In this document: in pieces, positions 32,397-41,109 of the stretch
Layout of the letters: every line of letters starts with the position of its first letter
Numbering within the stretch: the stretch's first letter is position 1
Assembly: GCA_948471205.1 (NCBI GenBank)
Contig: CAOKRT010000007.1
Location: forward strand, 1 to 64,000
Reading direction: 5' to 3'
Length of the DNA: 64,000 nt
From: an uncultured Oscillospiraceae bacterium
GTDB lineage: Bacteria; Bacillota; Clostridia; Oscillospirales; Acutalibacteraceae
Translations under genes and position numbers: made by a program
The notes under the pieces: generated by a model
What the model saw: only the letters and a program-made list of their open reading frames with translations
The model's database searches: none
Told to the model about the DNA's origin: nothing

Positions 32397-34241
32397 ATGG
32401 CACTTGTACGAGTTTTAACTGAAGATGAAGTACGTGACGGTTATACCGATGGGTTCGGTTTCCATAAAGGAGCGAAGCAAATTCTTGAATTTGATAAAGC
32501 TGAAATGAATGTGCAACAGGGAACTGGGCAGTTAAAGACTTTTAAACAATTGGGGTTTTCCGGCAAGGGAAGTAATCATAAACCTGATGGATGGTACTTG
32601 CCTAACGATTGCAGTAAGGTCGCAATTATTCTTGAAACAAAAGCGTCAGATAAGGATATTAGCGACAAAACAATCATTAAAGAATTATTGGAAAATGTCA
32701 AGATTGCCAGTAGTAAATACTCCAGAGTGATTGGAATCCTTTATAACGGCATTGAAACAAAGGTTTTTCTAAACGAGAAGGAAAAAACTGATGGAACAAA
32801 AAATCTTGAATCTAAAGAGTACTATATTGATCTGTTTGATGACTTTGAAATAGATACAAAAGAAATCTATCTAACCACCATGAAGATCAATAACTTGTTA
32901 CATTATAAATTTGGAGTAAATGACTATTATGACAGAATGGTGTTTACAGCTTGTGCGTTAGTTGCAAAGCGATATGGTGCCCCATTAACTAAGGGAATGT
33001 CGTATTCGCTTTTCCATTATACAATACTTGACACTCTATCGAAATCATTAGAGGAAGCAAAAAAACAAAACGAAAAGCTTGAAATACTGCTTGAAACATA
33101 TTCAAAAGTACAGATGAACATTACAGATAATCAGACAGCAATAGATGATTTTATTGCAAACGTTGAAGTGATTTCAGAACTGATCAATTCCAGGAATTGG
33201 AATGGCGAGGATGTTATGTCAATCTTTTTTAACGAGTTTAATCGTTATAAAGGAAAGTCAGAAAATGGGCAAGTATTTACGCCGTATCATGTTACGTCCT
33301 TAATGTATAGGCTTATAAATGTTGATTATAAACACGACAAGATACTTGACGCAGCTTGTGGAAGCGGAGCGTTTTTGACAAAATCCATGTCAAATATGAT
33401 AAAAGAAGCTGGTGGTCCGACAACAAAGAAGGCAAAAGAAATAATGTCTTCTCAGTTGTATGGAATAGAAATTGATAAACGAGTTTTTTCGTTAGCATGT
33501 GCAAATATGCTGATTCATAAGGATGGAAAAACCAATCTGGAGCAAATGGATTCGACATCACAAGAGGCTTGCGATTGGATTAGAAGCAAAAAAATAACAA
33601 AAGTGTTGATGAACCCTCCTTACGAGCGAAAATGTCATCCGGAAATAATCGTTAAAAATGTTTTAGATAATATCGAACCTCATTCTATTGCAGCATTTCT
33701 TCTGCCAGATAAGAAACTTGAAAAAATATCTCAGAAAGCAGTTACGAGGATATTAAGTAAGCATAAGCTCTTGAAGATTATTAAACTTCCTGAAAAAACA
33801 TTTGATGAAGGAATAACTACTTCCATTTTTATCTTTGAAAGTGGCATTCCACAGAACGACGAAGAAATATTTACATGTTATATTAAAGAAGATGGACTTG
33901 AAAGAGTAAAAAATCAAGGCCGTCAGGATATCAAGCACCGCTGGAATACGATTGAAAACAAATGGGTGGATATTATCAAGAAACAAAGCGGAGACGATAG
34001 TATAAAGTGGATAAAGCCAAATGATTGTTTAAGCTATCAAAAAGATGAAATCCCATTTGAAGTAAATGAAGAAGATTATATTAAGACTATGTTGGATTAT
34101 CTAATGTTCAAAGAGGAAATTGATGTCAAAACTCTAAAGGAAAGCATAGCAAATAAAGTAATCTATTTCAGTAACTTATCATCAGAACAAGGAGAAAATA
34201 GCATTGCGATAAATGTGGAAAGAGGTGAGTCTAATGAATAA
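32397..34241 (+). CDS. BcgI-like restriction-methylation subunit (nuclease + N6-adenine methyltransferase)
   Basis: 614 residues after AAAGGAG. The N-terminal part has a PD-(D/E)xK-like signature: P63-D64 then ILETKAS (E80, K82). A helical linker follows. The gamma-type N6-adenine methyltransferase domain has motif I DAACGSGAF (about 318-326) and motif IV NPPY (about 406-409), with FTPYHVTSLM (the usual [Q/F]TP region) before it. One polypeptide with nuclease and methylase plus a separate specificity subunit is the layout of BcgI-type (IIB/IIG) enzymes, whose A subunit is of similar size (about 640). It overlaps the specificity gene by 8 nt. Confidence 0.82.
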   Translation: MALVRVLTEDEVRDGYTDGFGFHKGAKQILEFDKAEMNVQQGTGQLKTFKQLGFSGKGSNHKPDGWYLPNDCSKVAIILETKASDKDISDKTIIKELLENVKIASSKYSRVIGILYNGIETKVFLNEKEKTDGTKNLESKEYYIDLFDDFEIDTKEIYLTTMKINNLLHYKFGVNDYYDRMVFTACALVAKRYGAPLTKGMSYSLFHYTILDTLSKSLEEAKKQNEKLEILLETYSKVQMNITDNQTAIDDFIANVEVISELINSRNWNGEDVMSIFFNEFNRYKGKSENGQVFTPYHVTSLMYRLINVDYKHDKILDAACGSGAFLTKSMSNMIKEAGGPTTKKAKEIMSSQLYGIEIDKRVFSLACANMLIHKDGKTNLEQMDSTSQEACDWIRSKKITKVLMNPPYERKCHPEIIVKNVLDNIEPHSIAAFLLPDKKLEKISQKAVTRILSKHKLLKIIKLPEKTFDEGITTSIFIFESGIPQNDEEIFTCYIKEDGLERVKNQGRQDIKHRWNTIENKWVDIIKKQSGDDSIKWIKPNDCLSYQKDEIPFEVNEEDYIKTMLDYLMFKEEIDVKTLKESIANKVIYFSNLSSEQGENSIAINVERGESNE

Positions 34242-34800
34242 GGTTGATATTTCGGACTGGAAAGATTTTCAGATTTCTCGATTGTTTAGAATCAGTTCGC
34301 CTGCATCTAGAAGCATAAAGACATACAATGAAGGAGATGTTCCTTATGTTTCGTCAGGAAGCATTAATAACGGAATAATTTCCTATCTTGAACCAAATGA
34401 AGATGAAGAACTTGAGAAAGGAAATTGTATTACTGTTAGTCCACTTGATGGTTCTTCATTTTATCAAGAAGACGATTTTCTCGGTCGTGGGGGCGCAGGT
34501 TCAGCTATTTCATTGCTATATAATGACAACCTCACAAGATACAATGCTTTATTTATCTGTACAGTTATAAAAATTATGGCGCAAAAATTTGATTATAACG
34601 ATGCACTGACGAGCGATAATTTGAAGACATTGAAAATCAGTTTGCCAGCGCAAAAAGACAAAAACGGTGAATTTTCAATTGACGTAAACAAACAATATTC
34701 AGATGAGGGTTTCATTCCCGATTGGGACTATATGTGGCAATATATGGAAGCGATCGAGGAGAAAGCACAGAGGCGCATTGATATTTTAAACAAATTATGA
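34234..34800 (+). CDS. Single-TRD specificity subunit of the restriction-modification system
   Basis: 188 residues from ATG 34234, 8 nt after GAGGTG; an earlier in-frame ATG overlaps the partner gene more deeply and lacks an SD. A single HsdS-type target-recognition domain is visible: WKDFQISRLFRISSP, GDVPYVSSGSINNGIISYLE, DGSSFYQEDDFLGRGG, NALFICTVIKIM, then a helical dimerisation tail (YMEAIEEKAQRRIDIL). Type I and BcgI specificity subunits usually have two TRDs; with one it may dimerise and read a palindromic split site. Sequence specificity cannot be told. Confidence 0.82.
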   Translation: MNKVDISDWKDFQISRLFRISSPASRSIKTYNEGDVPYVSSGSINNGIISYLEPNEDEELEKGNCITVSPLDGSSFYQEDDFLGRGGAGSAISLLYNDNLTRYNALFICTVIKIMAQKFDYNDALTSDNLKTLKISLPAQKDKNGEFSIDVNKQYSDEGFIPDWDYMWQYMEAIEEKAQRRIDILNKL

Positions 34801-34876
34801 TGTTTTTTGACGAGCCCTCAATAGATAAGTTCTTGCGGTATCTTGTCAGCGAATGGTTGTATAGTGAGGTGAAACT

Positions 34877-36388
34877 ATGCCTAAAAATATAGTCCAATAT
34901 GACATTCTTATTTCTTGTCCGGGAGATATTGAAAATGAGATTAGAATAATTGAGGATGCAGTATCACAGTTTAATACTCAGTTTTCAGATGCTTTGGGAA
35001 TTAGCGTTCGCACAAAACATTGGCATAAAAACTCTTATGCTCAGTCTGGTGGAAAACCTCAGGCGTTATTAAATGAGCAATTTGTAAAGGATTGTGACGC
35101 CGCAGTCGCTATTTTGTGGACACGCTTTGGAACCCCAACCGATGAATACGGATCTGGCACAGAGGAAGAAGTAGAAATTATGCTGTCTACTGGGAAACAG
35201 GTATTTATGTATTTCTCAGACAAACCTCTGTCTCCGTCTCAAATGAATGAGGAAAGCTATAAGAAGGTTCAGGCGTTTCGTGAAAAGTACAAAGATAGAG
35301 GTATCTACTTTACATATTCATCGGACGAAGAATTCAAAACGCTGTTTTTTGCTCATTTATCTCAGTATTTTTTAAGCGAAAAAAGAGTGGCAGAAGTTAA
35401 GGGGGAGCGTCATTCTGAATTGAATATTGTCGGCATTGACCAAAATCAGAACATCAACGATGAGGCATCCATAATAAAGTTTGTTCCAAATACCGAAATG
35501 ACGATGACTAAGTATTTGGATAAAATTCGGAGTTTTTACAGCAATATTTCTTCTATGAAGGTAGGAAAGCATGTTGATTCATCCGAAACACTATCCAAAT
35601 TATCTTTCTCGTTTGAAAAGCCAATGGAAATTGGCGAAGATAGTAAAAGAATAATTAGCTCTGTTGCAAAAGAATTAGACATTAATATTACTGAAGATTT
35701 TTTTGCTCTTGGAAATCTAATGCAAAGCAGCATTGCACATATGGTTGGAGGTGCATCAATTACTGGAACAGACTCCGAAAAAGATAAATATTATGCCATC
35801 CAGGATCTTCTTAAAACAATTTCAAAAGCTTTGGAATGGGCACCTGTAGAAAAAGCATTTACAGATAAAAAGTGTTTGAAGCTTGCTCTTCGAAACGCTG
35901 GTACAGACATCGATGAAGATATAGAAATTTCTCTTAAAATTCCGAAAAATAGTTTGTTGTCAATAAGTGAGTTCCCAAAGTTTGATAATGATGAAATGGG
36001 CTATTTACTGAATGATTGCGATATGAGTAAACTTTTTGGCATTTGTAGTACATCAACATATTTGGATTACGATTCATCTATTGTAACAAGTCAGCGGTTT
36101 TCTCATCATATTGCTACACCTTCCATTTTCCCGGGATATTCTCCCGATTATAGTGACGATTTTATAAGTGAACTTTCTGATGTATTCTGTTATTCTTGCT
36201 TTGATGAAGGAAAAGAGTATATTGTAAAAATTAAATTTGATTACATTAAGCATAATACAACAATCGCTTTTCCTTCTATTATTTTTATTAAAGAGCCTTT
36301 CGACGCTATACCATATACGATTACATCTAAAAACTCTCCAGAAATAGTATCTGGTGAAATTAAAATTACAAATGATACGCAGACTTAA
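34877..36388 (+). CDS. DUF4062-domain protein in the defence island
   Basis: 503 residues; ATG 34877 follows GAGGTG. The N-terminal ~175 residues match DUF4062-type domains: YDILISCPGDIENEIRIIED, KPQALLNEQFVKDCDAAVAI, LWTRFGTPTDEYGSGTEEEV, MYFSDKPLSPSQ, IYFTYSSDEEFKTLF. Such domains have a TIR/nucleotide-binding-like alpha/beta fold and are common at the front of putative defence or NLR-like proteins. Residues about 180-330 are helical (VGKHVDSSETLSKLSFSFEK). The last 160 residues look like a beta-rich sensor (IEISLKIPKNSLLSISEF) and match nothing I know. Position next to the R-M genes suggests a defence role; no activity can be assigned. Confidence 0.7.
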   Translation: MPKNIVQYDILISCPGDIENEIRIIEDAVSQFNTQFSDALGISVRTKHWHKNSYAQSGGKPQALLNEQFVKDCDAAVAILWTRFGTPTDEYGSGTEEEVEIMLSTGKQVFMYFSDKPLSPSQMNEESYKKVQAFREKYKDRGIYFTYSSDEEFKTLFFAHLSQYFLSEKRVAEVKGERHSELNIVGIDQNQNINDEASIIKFVPNTEMTMTKYLDKIRSFYSNISSMKVGKHVDSSETLSKLSFSFEKPMEIGEDSKRIISSVAKELDINITEDFFALGNLMQSSIAHMVGGASITGTDSEKDKYYAIQDLLKTISKALEWAPVEKAFTDKKCLKLALRNAGTDIDEDIEISLKIPKNSLLSISEFPKFDNDEMGYLLNDCDMSKLFGICSTSTYLDYDSSIVTSQRFSHHIATPSIFPGYSPDYSDDFISELSDVFCYSCFDEGKEYIVKIKFDYIKHNTTIAFPSIIFIKEPFDAIPYTITSKNSPEIVSGEIKITNDTQT

Positions 36389-36399
36389 TGTGATATAAA

Positions 36400-36434
36400 A
36401 ACAACGGCAAAGATTTTTTATCTCTGCCGCTGTT
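36400..36434. terminator. Terminator between the DUF4062 gene and the TnpV remnant
   Basis: AACAACGGCAAAGAT/ATCTCTGCCGCTGTT hairpin (two mismatches) between two converging coding ends, with A and T runs. Confidence 0.6.
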
Positions 36435-36438
36435 CAGC

Positions 36439-36633
36439 TTATGCGTAAACAATTTCAGTATTTACAGCTTCAGACGCTCTATTGCGAATATTATTCATCC
36501 TCTGCACCCACAGCATTTGATTTTCAGCCTTTAACTGTTCTGTCACGCCCTCATGCTCTGCCATTTGTTTTACCACCCGAAAAAACATTGCCTCTGCCTG
36601 CTCGTCAATATCGGCAAAGCAACTATTGATTTG
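36439..36633 (-). pseudogene. TnpV C-terminal remnant
   Basis: On the minus strand a frame of about 64 codons ends at 36439: FADIDEQAEAMFFRVVKQMA, EHEGVTEQLKAENQMLWVQR, MNNIRNRASEAVNTEIVYA. This is the C-terminal half of TnpV, a small protein carried by Clostridia transposons and integrative elements. The frame is closed upstream by TAG at 36636-36634, so the first half is lost. It shows that the island was part of a mobile element. Confidence 0.8.
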
Positions 36634-36662
36634 CTATGCTATTCGAAATCAATATAACAAAA

Positions 36663-36700
36663 AGCCATTAACCATGAGTTCTATCCCACAGTTAATGGCT
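36663..36700 (-). terminator. Intrinsic terminator downstream of guaA
   Basis: Minus strand: AGCCATTAAC/GTTAATGGCT 10-bp stem followed by TTTTTG. It lies about 90 bp past the guaA stop, beyond the att-like repeat. Confidence 0.75.
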
Positions 36701-36711
36701 CTTATATGACT

Positions 36712-36730
36712 GTTATCAATTTGTTATCAA
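36712..36730. repeat. Tandem 8-bp repeats beside the att site
   Basis: GTTATCAA occurs at 36712-36719 and 36723-36730 (11-bp period), next to the guaA-end direct repeat. Short direct repeats of this kind often are recombinase arm sites; this is only suggestive. Confidence 0.35.
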
Positions 36731-36788
36731 AAGACCTCTTGAAATGCCGCAAACCCGCATAAACACTGGGCTTCTTCGACCTCTCAAC

Positions 36789-36800
36789 TTATTCCCACTC
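36789..36800 (-). repeat. attR-like copy: 3' end of guaA
   Basis: The 12-bp repeat partner of 31248-31259, here the genuine E-W-E-stop end of guaA. Integration here keeps guaA intact. Confidence 0.7.
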
Positions 36801-37769
36801 AATTGTTCCGCATGGCTTAGGTGTAAGGTCATAAAGTACTCTGTTTACACCATCAACCTCTGCCGTAATTCTTTCTGTAATATGCTGAAGAAGTGCGAAA
36901 GGAATATCTTCTACAGTAGCAGTCATAGCATCAGTTGTATTTACCGCACGGATAATAACAGAATACGCATATGTGCGCTTTCCGTCTTTTACACCAACAG
37001 ATCTGAATTCCGGCACAGCGGTGAAATACTGCCAAACCTTGCCTTCAAGACCGTTTTTAGCAAATTCTTCACGAAGAATTGCATCTGATTCGCGAACACA
37101 TTCCAAACGATCACGTGTAATGGCACCAAGACAGCGAACACCGAGACCGGGACCGGGGAACGGCTGACGGTAAACCATTTCATCCGGCAAACCAAGCGCA
37201 TTGCCCACTACTCTTACTTCATCCTTATAAAGAAATTTAAGCGGCTCTACAAGCTCAAACTGCAAATCTTCCGGTAGTCCGCCTACATTATGATGCGCCT
37301 TAACTCCGTCGCTTTCAATAATATCCGGATAAATTGTGCCCTGTGCAAGAAATTCAATGCCTTCCTGCTTTCTTGCTTCCTCTTCAAATACACGAATAAA
37401 TTCAGCACCTATGATTTTACGCTTTTTTTCAGGCTCGGAAACATCTGCAAGCTTGTCCAAAAATCTGTCTACCGCATCAACATAAATCAAATTTGCATCC
37501 ATCTGATTACGGAACACTTCAACAACCTGTTCCGGTTCTCCCTTACGAAGGAGTCCGTGATTTACATGCACGCAAACAAGCTGCTTTCCGATTGCTTTGA
37601 TAAGAAGTGCGGCAACAACAGACGAATCCACACCGCCTGAAAGTGCAAGCAGCACCTTTTTACTGCCAACCTGTTTCTGAATTTCCGCAACCTGCTCTGC
37701 TATAAAGGCATCTGCAAGTTCTTTTGTATTAATTCTTGCCATTGTTTCGGGCCTTTTATTATTTTCCAT
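36789..37769 (-). CDS. guaA: GMP synthase, ATP-pyrophosphatase subunit (no glutaminase domain)
   Basis: 326 residues after AGGAGG. It has the PP-loop SGGVDSS at about 45-51, [62 protein letters not shown] and the C-terminal KPCGTIEWE. This is the synthetase half of GuaA, which adenylylates XMP and aminates it to GMP. Usual bacterial GuaA has about 510-525 residues with an N-terminal class I glutamine amidotransferase; here that part is absent and no amidotransferase gene is adjacent, so the glutaminase must be encoded elsewhere or ammonia is used. Its 3' end serves as the integration site of the island. Confidence 0.93.
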   Translation of the reverse strand: MENNKRPETMARINTKELADAFIAEQVAEIQKQVGSKKVLLALSGGVDSSVVAALLIKAIGKQLVCVHVNHGLLRKGEPEQVVEVFRNQMDANLIYVDAVDRFLDKLADVSEPEKKRKIIGAEFIRVFEEEARKQEGIEFLAQGTIYPDIIESDGVKAHHNVGGLPEDLQFELVEPLKFLYKDEVRVVGNALGLPDEMVYRQPFPGPGLGVRCLGAITRDRLECVRESDAILREEFAKNGLEGKVWQYFTAVPEFRSVGVKDGKRTYAYSVIIRAVNTTDAMTATVEDIPFALLQHITERITAEVDGVNRVLYDLTPKPCGTIEWE

Positions 37770-37840
37770 AAAATCCTCCTAAAATCAGTTATAATATGCG
37801 ACATAGACACACACTGCCCAGCCTTTTACATTACCTTAAT

Positions 37841-37869
37841 ATAATAGCAAGAATGAAATGAAAATGCAA
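37841..37869 (-). promoter_or_regulatory. Promoter for guaA
   Basis: Minus strand: TTGCAT (37869-37864), 17-bp spacer, TATTAT (37846-37841), about 70 bp before the ATG. Confidence 0.55.
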
Positions 37870-37896
37870 TATTTTCTGTAAAAACCTGTTTATCTT

Positions 37897-38649
37897 TTAT
37901 CCGATAATAACTTCCTTGGAAATGGCAAGAATTTCTCTTGTGTAATAAGACAAAAATGTCGGCAGCGAGGAATAGCTGCAGGAAGAATGAAATTCCAGCC
38001 CGTTTTTATCACAGTTCAGCTTTGCCCTGAACTGATGAAATTCATTCGTAACAACAAGCACACTTTTTGAAAACCGATTTTCTTCAATCACCTTTTTTGA
38101 AAAGGAAATATTTTCAGAAGTACTTGTGGAGTTTTCCTCTTTAAACAGCCTGCTTTTATCAATACCCATATCTGTGAGCACATTTTCCATGCACTGTGCT
38201 TCGCTGATAGCTTCATCTGATCCTTGTCCGCCGGAAAGCACAGCAACTGCAGACGGATTTTCATTAAGATATTTTGCCGCTTTTCTGCACCGGTCATAAA
38301 GATATCTGCTTGGCGTACTGCCGTTTACCTTGCATCCAAGCACAATCACCGTTTGCGCACCGGCATCCGTTTTATAGTTTGCATATTTCACCATATTAAA
38401 GGATATCGGCAGAATGACAACCGCAAGAAAAACAGCTATAGCTATAAAAAAGCCTTTTTTTAATCCCGGTGAAAGAATTTGGTAAAACACACCGAAAGCA
38501 ATCAGCATTGCCGAACCGAGCATGCCGAAAAAATTTCCGACATTAAATGTAATTGTAAGAAGCGAAGCCAGGTACCATAAAAGAAATGCTGTTCCGACTA
38601 TTATAAATACAAATTTCAATATTCTTGTTCCTTTACTTAACTTTTTCAT
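37897..38649 (-). CDS. YdcF-like membrane protein (DUF218)
   Basis: 250 residues from ATG 38649, after GAGGTGG. Two to three N-terminal transmembrane helices (about 10-30, 35-58, 60-80) precede a DUF218 domain: TVIVLGCKVNGSTPSRYLYD, VAVLSGGQGSDEAISEAQ, NSTSTSENISFSK, VVTNEFHQFRA. Relatives SanA, YdcF and ElyC affect envelope integrity or bind nucleotides. The gene overlaps the XRE-membrane gene by 17 nt, so they are translated together. Confidence 0.82.
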   Translation of the reverse strand: MKKLSKGTRILKFVFIIVGTAFLLWYLASLLTITFNVGNFFGMLGSAMLIAFGVFYQILSPGLKKGFFIAIAVFLAVVILPISFNMVKYANYKTDAGAQTVIVLGCKVNGSTPSRYLYDRCRKAAKYLNENPSAVAVLSGGQGSDEAISEAQCMENVLTDMGIDKSRLFKEENSTSTSENISFSKKVIEENRFSKSVLVVTNEFHQFRAKLNCDKNGLEFHSSCSYSSLPTFLSYYTREILAISKEVIIG

Positions 38650-39304
38650 ACAGCCACCTCTCAAAAACAGCTATTATCAAGATTAGAGCCGCCATTACAA
38701 AAGGTGTATAAAAGCCCCACCTTGAAAAATCAATAATTCTGGCAATAAAGGAGAGAGGAAACGGAAAAAGAATGATTGACAGCACAATGCCCTTTTTTCC
38801 GGCAATGGAAATCATTTCTTTTTTGCTGTATGAAACGCCAAGCCTTGTTACGGCAACAGCATATACAAGACCGCCGGCAAGCCATGCTGCAAGAGAAACT
38901 GCAACAAACATGATTTCCCAATGCGTGTAGAATAAAACAGGAAATGCCCATATACAGTAAATTTCCGTAATTGTTCCCAGCAAAGCCGCAAAAGCGCTGA
39001 AAAACAAAGAAACCACATAACCGATTTTAAATAAATTCAGAAGATTATCCTTATTTTCAACTTCCGTCACCTTAAAATCTACAGCATTTTTGTTTGTTTT
39101 TTCACCGGAAAGTAGTTCGTCAACAGAAACGCCCAGTGTTTCGGCAAGCAGCGGCAGTATGGTAATGTCCGGAAAACCGTCTCCGTTTTCCCATTTTGAT
39201 ACGGTACGGTTGCTTACATGCAATTTTTCGGCAAGCTGTGCCTGTGTGCATTTCTTTTCTTTTCTCAAAGCGGCAATAAAACTGCCTGTCTTTTTTGAAT
39301 CCAT
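38633..39304 (-). CDS. XRE regulator with C-terminal membrane domain
   Basis: 223 residues; ATG 39304 follows AGGTGA. The HTH (FIAALRKEKKCTQAQLAEKL, HVSNRTVSKWENGDGFPDIT, ILPLLAETLGVSVDELLSGE) is joined to about four transmembrane helices (about 90-112, 118-150, 172-195, 198-215). This build is common in Firmicutes, where a membrane-held HTH protein senses envelope state. Paired with the YdcF-like protein, it may regulate envelope stress; that is inference. Confidence 0.85.
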   Translation of the reverse strand: MDSKKTGSFIAALRKEKKCTQAQLAEKLHVSNRTVSKWENGDGFPDITILPLLAETLGVSVDELLSGEKTNKNAVDFKVTEVENKDNLLNLFKIGYVVSLFFSAFAALLGTITEIYCIWAFPVLFYTHWEIMFVAVSLAAWLAGGLVYAVAVTRLGVSYSKKEMISIAGKKGIVLSIILFPFPLSFIARIIDFSRWGFYTPFVMAALILIIAVFERWLYEKVK

Positions 39305-39402
39305 TTCATCACCTCATACAAAGCTTAACGCAAAACGCTGTTCTTCTTCAATGAATCACCGATAGATTATATCCACGCAGCGTGGATTTTCCGAAAATGC
39401 TG

Positions 39403-40230
39403 TTATTTCTGCAGACTTCTTAACACAGCAATTTCTTTTGCATAGCCGTTAAGGTCATTCGGCGTTTCAAGAAACATAGGCAAATCTTTAAGATAAGGAT
39501 TGTTTACAATTTTTTCAAATGTTTCTGTTCCCAAAAAGCCTTCCCCTATTTTTTCATGGCGGTCTTTATGTGCTCCAATTGGATTTTTACTGTCATTTAT
39601 ATGAAGCGCTTTCAGTCTGTCTATTCCTATTACCCTGTCAAACTCTTCCAGCACGCCGTCCAGATTATGAACAATATCATAACCGCCGTCGCTGACATGG
39701 CATGTATCAAGGCACACACCCATTTTATCTTTCAGTTCAACACCGTCTATAATTGCTTTAAGTTCTTCAAAAGTTTTTCCCATTTCAGAACCTTTTCCTG
39801 CCATTGTTTCCAGAAGCACCGTTGTTGTCATATCTTCAAAAAGCACGGCATTCAGTGTTTCGCATATAAGCTTTATACCGGTTTCTTCCCCCTGTCCCAC
39901 ATGTGAACCGGGATGAAAATTATAAAGCATATTCGGTGTATATTCCATTCTTCTCAAATCGTCTTCAAAGGTCTGGAGCGCAAACTGCCGGGTTTCAGCT
40001 TTGGCAGAACAGCAGTTAAGCGTATAAGGCGCATGTGCAAGAATGGTGCCGAACTGAATCTCCTCTGCTCTGCTCAGAAAGGTTTTTATATCATCTTCAT
40101 CCATATCCTTTGCTTTTCCGCCCCTTGGATTCCGCGTGAAAAACTGAAACGTATTTGCACCGATTGACAGTGCTTCCTCCAGCATATGTGTATAGCCCTT
40201 TGACGAGCTTAAATGTGCCCCTATAATCAT
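39403..40230 (-). CDS. nfo: Endonuclease IV (AP endonuclease)
   Basis: 275 residues, family size. TIM-barrel metal ligands are visible: [10 protein letters not shown] at the start, [72 protein letters not shown]-like KIGEGFLG and MFLETPND. It cleaves abasic sites in base-excision repair using zinc. It lies last in the run from rluD and the HAD gene, 15 bp after the latter. Confidence 0.96.
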   Translation of the reverse strand: MIIGAHLSSSKGYTHMLEEALSIGANTFQFFTRNPRGGKAKDMDEDDIKTFLSRAEEIQFGTILAHAPYTLNCCSAKAETRQFALQTFEDDLRRMEYTPNMLYNFHPGSHVGQGEETGIKLICETLNAVLFEDMTTTVLLETMAGKGSEMGKTFEELKAIIDGVELKDKMGVCLDTCHVSDGGYDIVHNLDGVLEEFDRVIGIDRLKALHINDSKNPIGAHKDRHEKIGEGFLGTETFEKIVNNPYLKDLPMFLETPNDLNGYAKEIAVLRSLQK

Positions 40231-40245
40231 TTTAAGATTACCCCT

Positions 40246-41094
40246 TTATCTATTTATTTCTTCTTCGGCTCTGCCGCTCATTATATATTCCAGCAAATCC
40301 GCAACACAACCGTCATTGCAGTGGCACGCTTCAAATTTGCATATATTATGAATTGGCTTCGGAGCCTGCCCGGCACACGCCGGAAGTCCCACTGTTTTCA
40401 GCATATCCCAGTCATTATAATAATCACCGATTGCGGCAACGTGTTTTTTTTCTATGCCCAGAATATCAGCAAGGCGCATAATTCCGACACCCTTATGCGT
40501 ACCTTTTGCAAGCATTTCCATTGTGCAAAGCGAAGATGCCATAAAATTAACCTGATGCCTTATTTCCGAACGGTCAATCAGCCTGCGCAGTGAATTTATT
40601 GTGGGAGGCATCCCCCAGAAAATAACTTTCATCCAGCCTTCCTTAGGCACTGCGTCTATATTGGTTACCTCATAATGTGCCTTATCAATCATAACGGTGC
40701 CCTTTCCGAAAAAACCGTTTTTGACTATATAAACATAATCATCAAAATAGATGCCGATATCAAGGCTTTTAAATGCTTCGCTGTATTCGCAAAGCACTGT
40801 GCGCACAAAATCCTGCCCTGCTTCACCAATTGTAGAACGCCAAACCATTTTTTCTTTACTGAAATCATATATTCCTGCTCCGTTTAAAACAATTGCAGGC
40901 TGATTCGGTGTTATTCTGTTGTAATTTCTTTTAAGGCTGGAGGTAAGCCTGCCCGATGCAAGTGTAAAATTGCCGCCCCTGTCAGTAAATTCCTTGATTG
41001 CATCATAATTTCTTTTCGGAAGCCTTCTTATTTTATTGTTCAGAGTTCCGTCTATATCCGAAACAACAAGCCAATTTTCAAATGTTTTGTCCAT
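40246..41094 (-). CDS. Cof-type HAD phosphatase
   Basis: 282 residues after AAAGGAC. HAD motif I VSDIDGTLNN (catalytic Asp pair), motif II LASGRLTSS, and motif III/IV AAIGDYYNDWDMLKTVGLP with cap type C2b between. Cof/YwpJ-like enzymes dephosphorylate sugar phosphates, FMN or related small molecules. Substrate unknown. Confidence 0.9.
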   Translation of the reverse strand: MDKTFENWLVVSDIDGTLNNKIRRLPKRNYDAIKEFTDRGGNFTLASGRLTSSLKRNYNRITPNQPAIVLNGAGIYDFSKEKMVWRSTIGEAGQDFVRTVLCEYSEAFKSLDIGIYFDDYVYIVKNGFFGKGTVMIDKAHYEVTNIDAVPKEGWMKVIFWGMPPTINSLRRLIDRSEIRHQVNFMASSLCTMEMLAKGTHKGVGIMRLADILGIEKKHVAAIGDYYNDWDMLKTVGLPACAGQAPKPIHNICKFEACHCNDGCVADLLEYIMSGRAEEEINR

Positions 41095-41109
41095 AGCCGG
41101 GTCCTTTCT

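Noticed and set aside
34797..34892. 31-codon frame (MMFFDEPSIDKFLRYLVSEW...) between the specificity and DUF4062 genes, with ATGA overlap
   Set aside because: It has no SD of its own beyond coupling and overlaps the next start; too short to support without conservation data.
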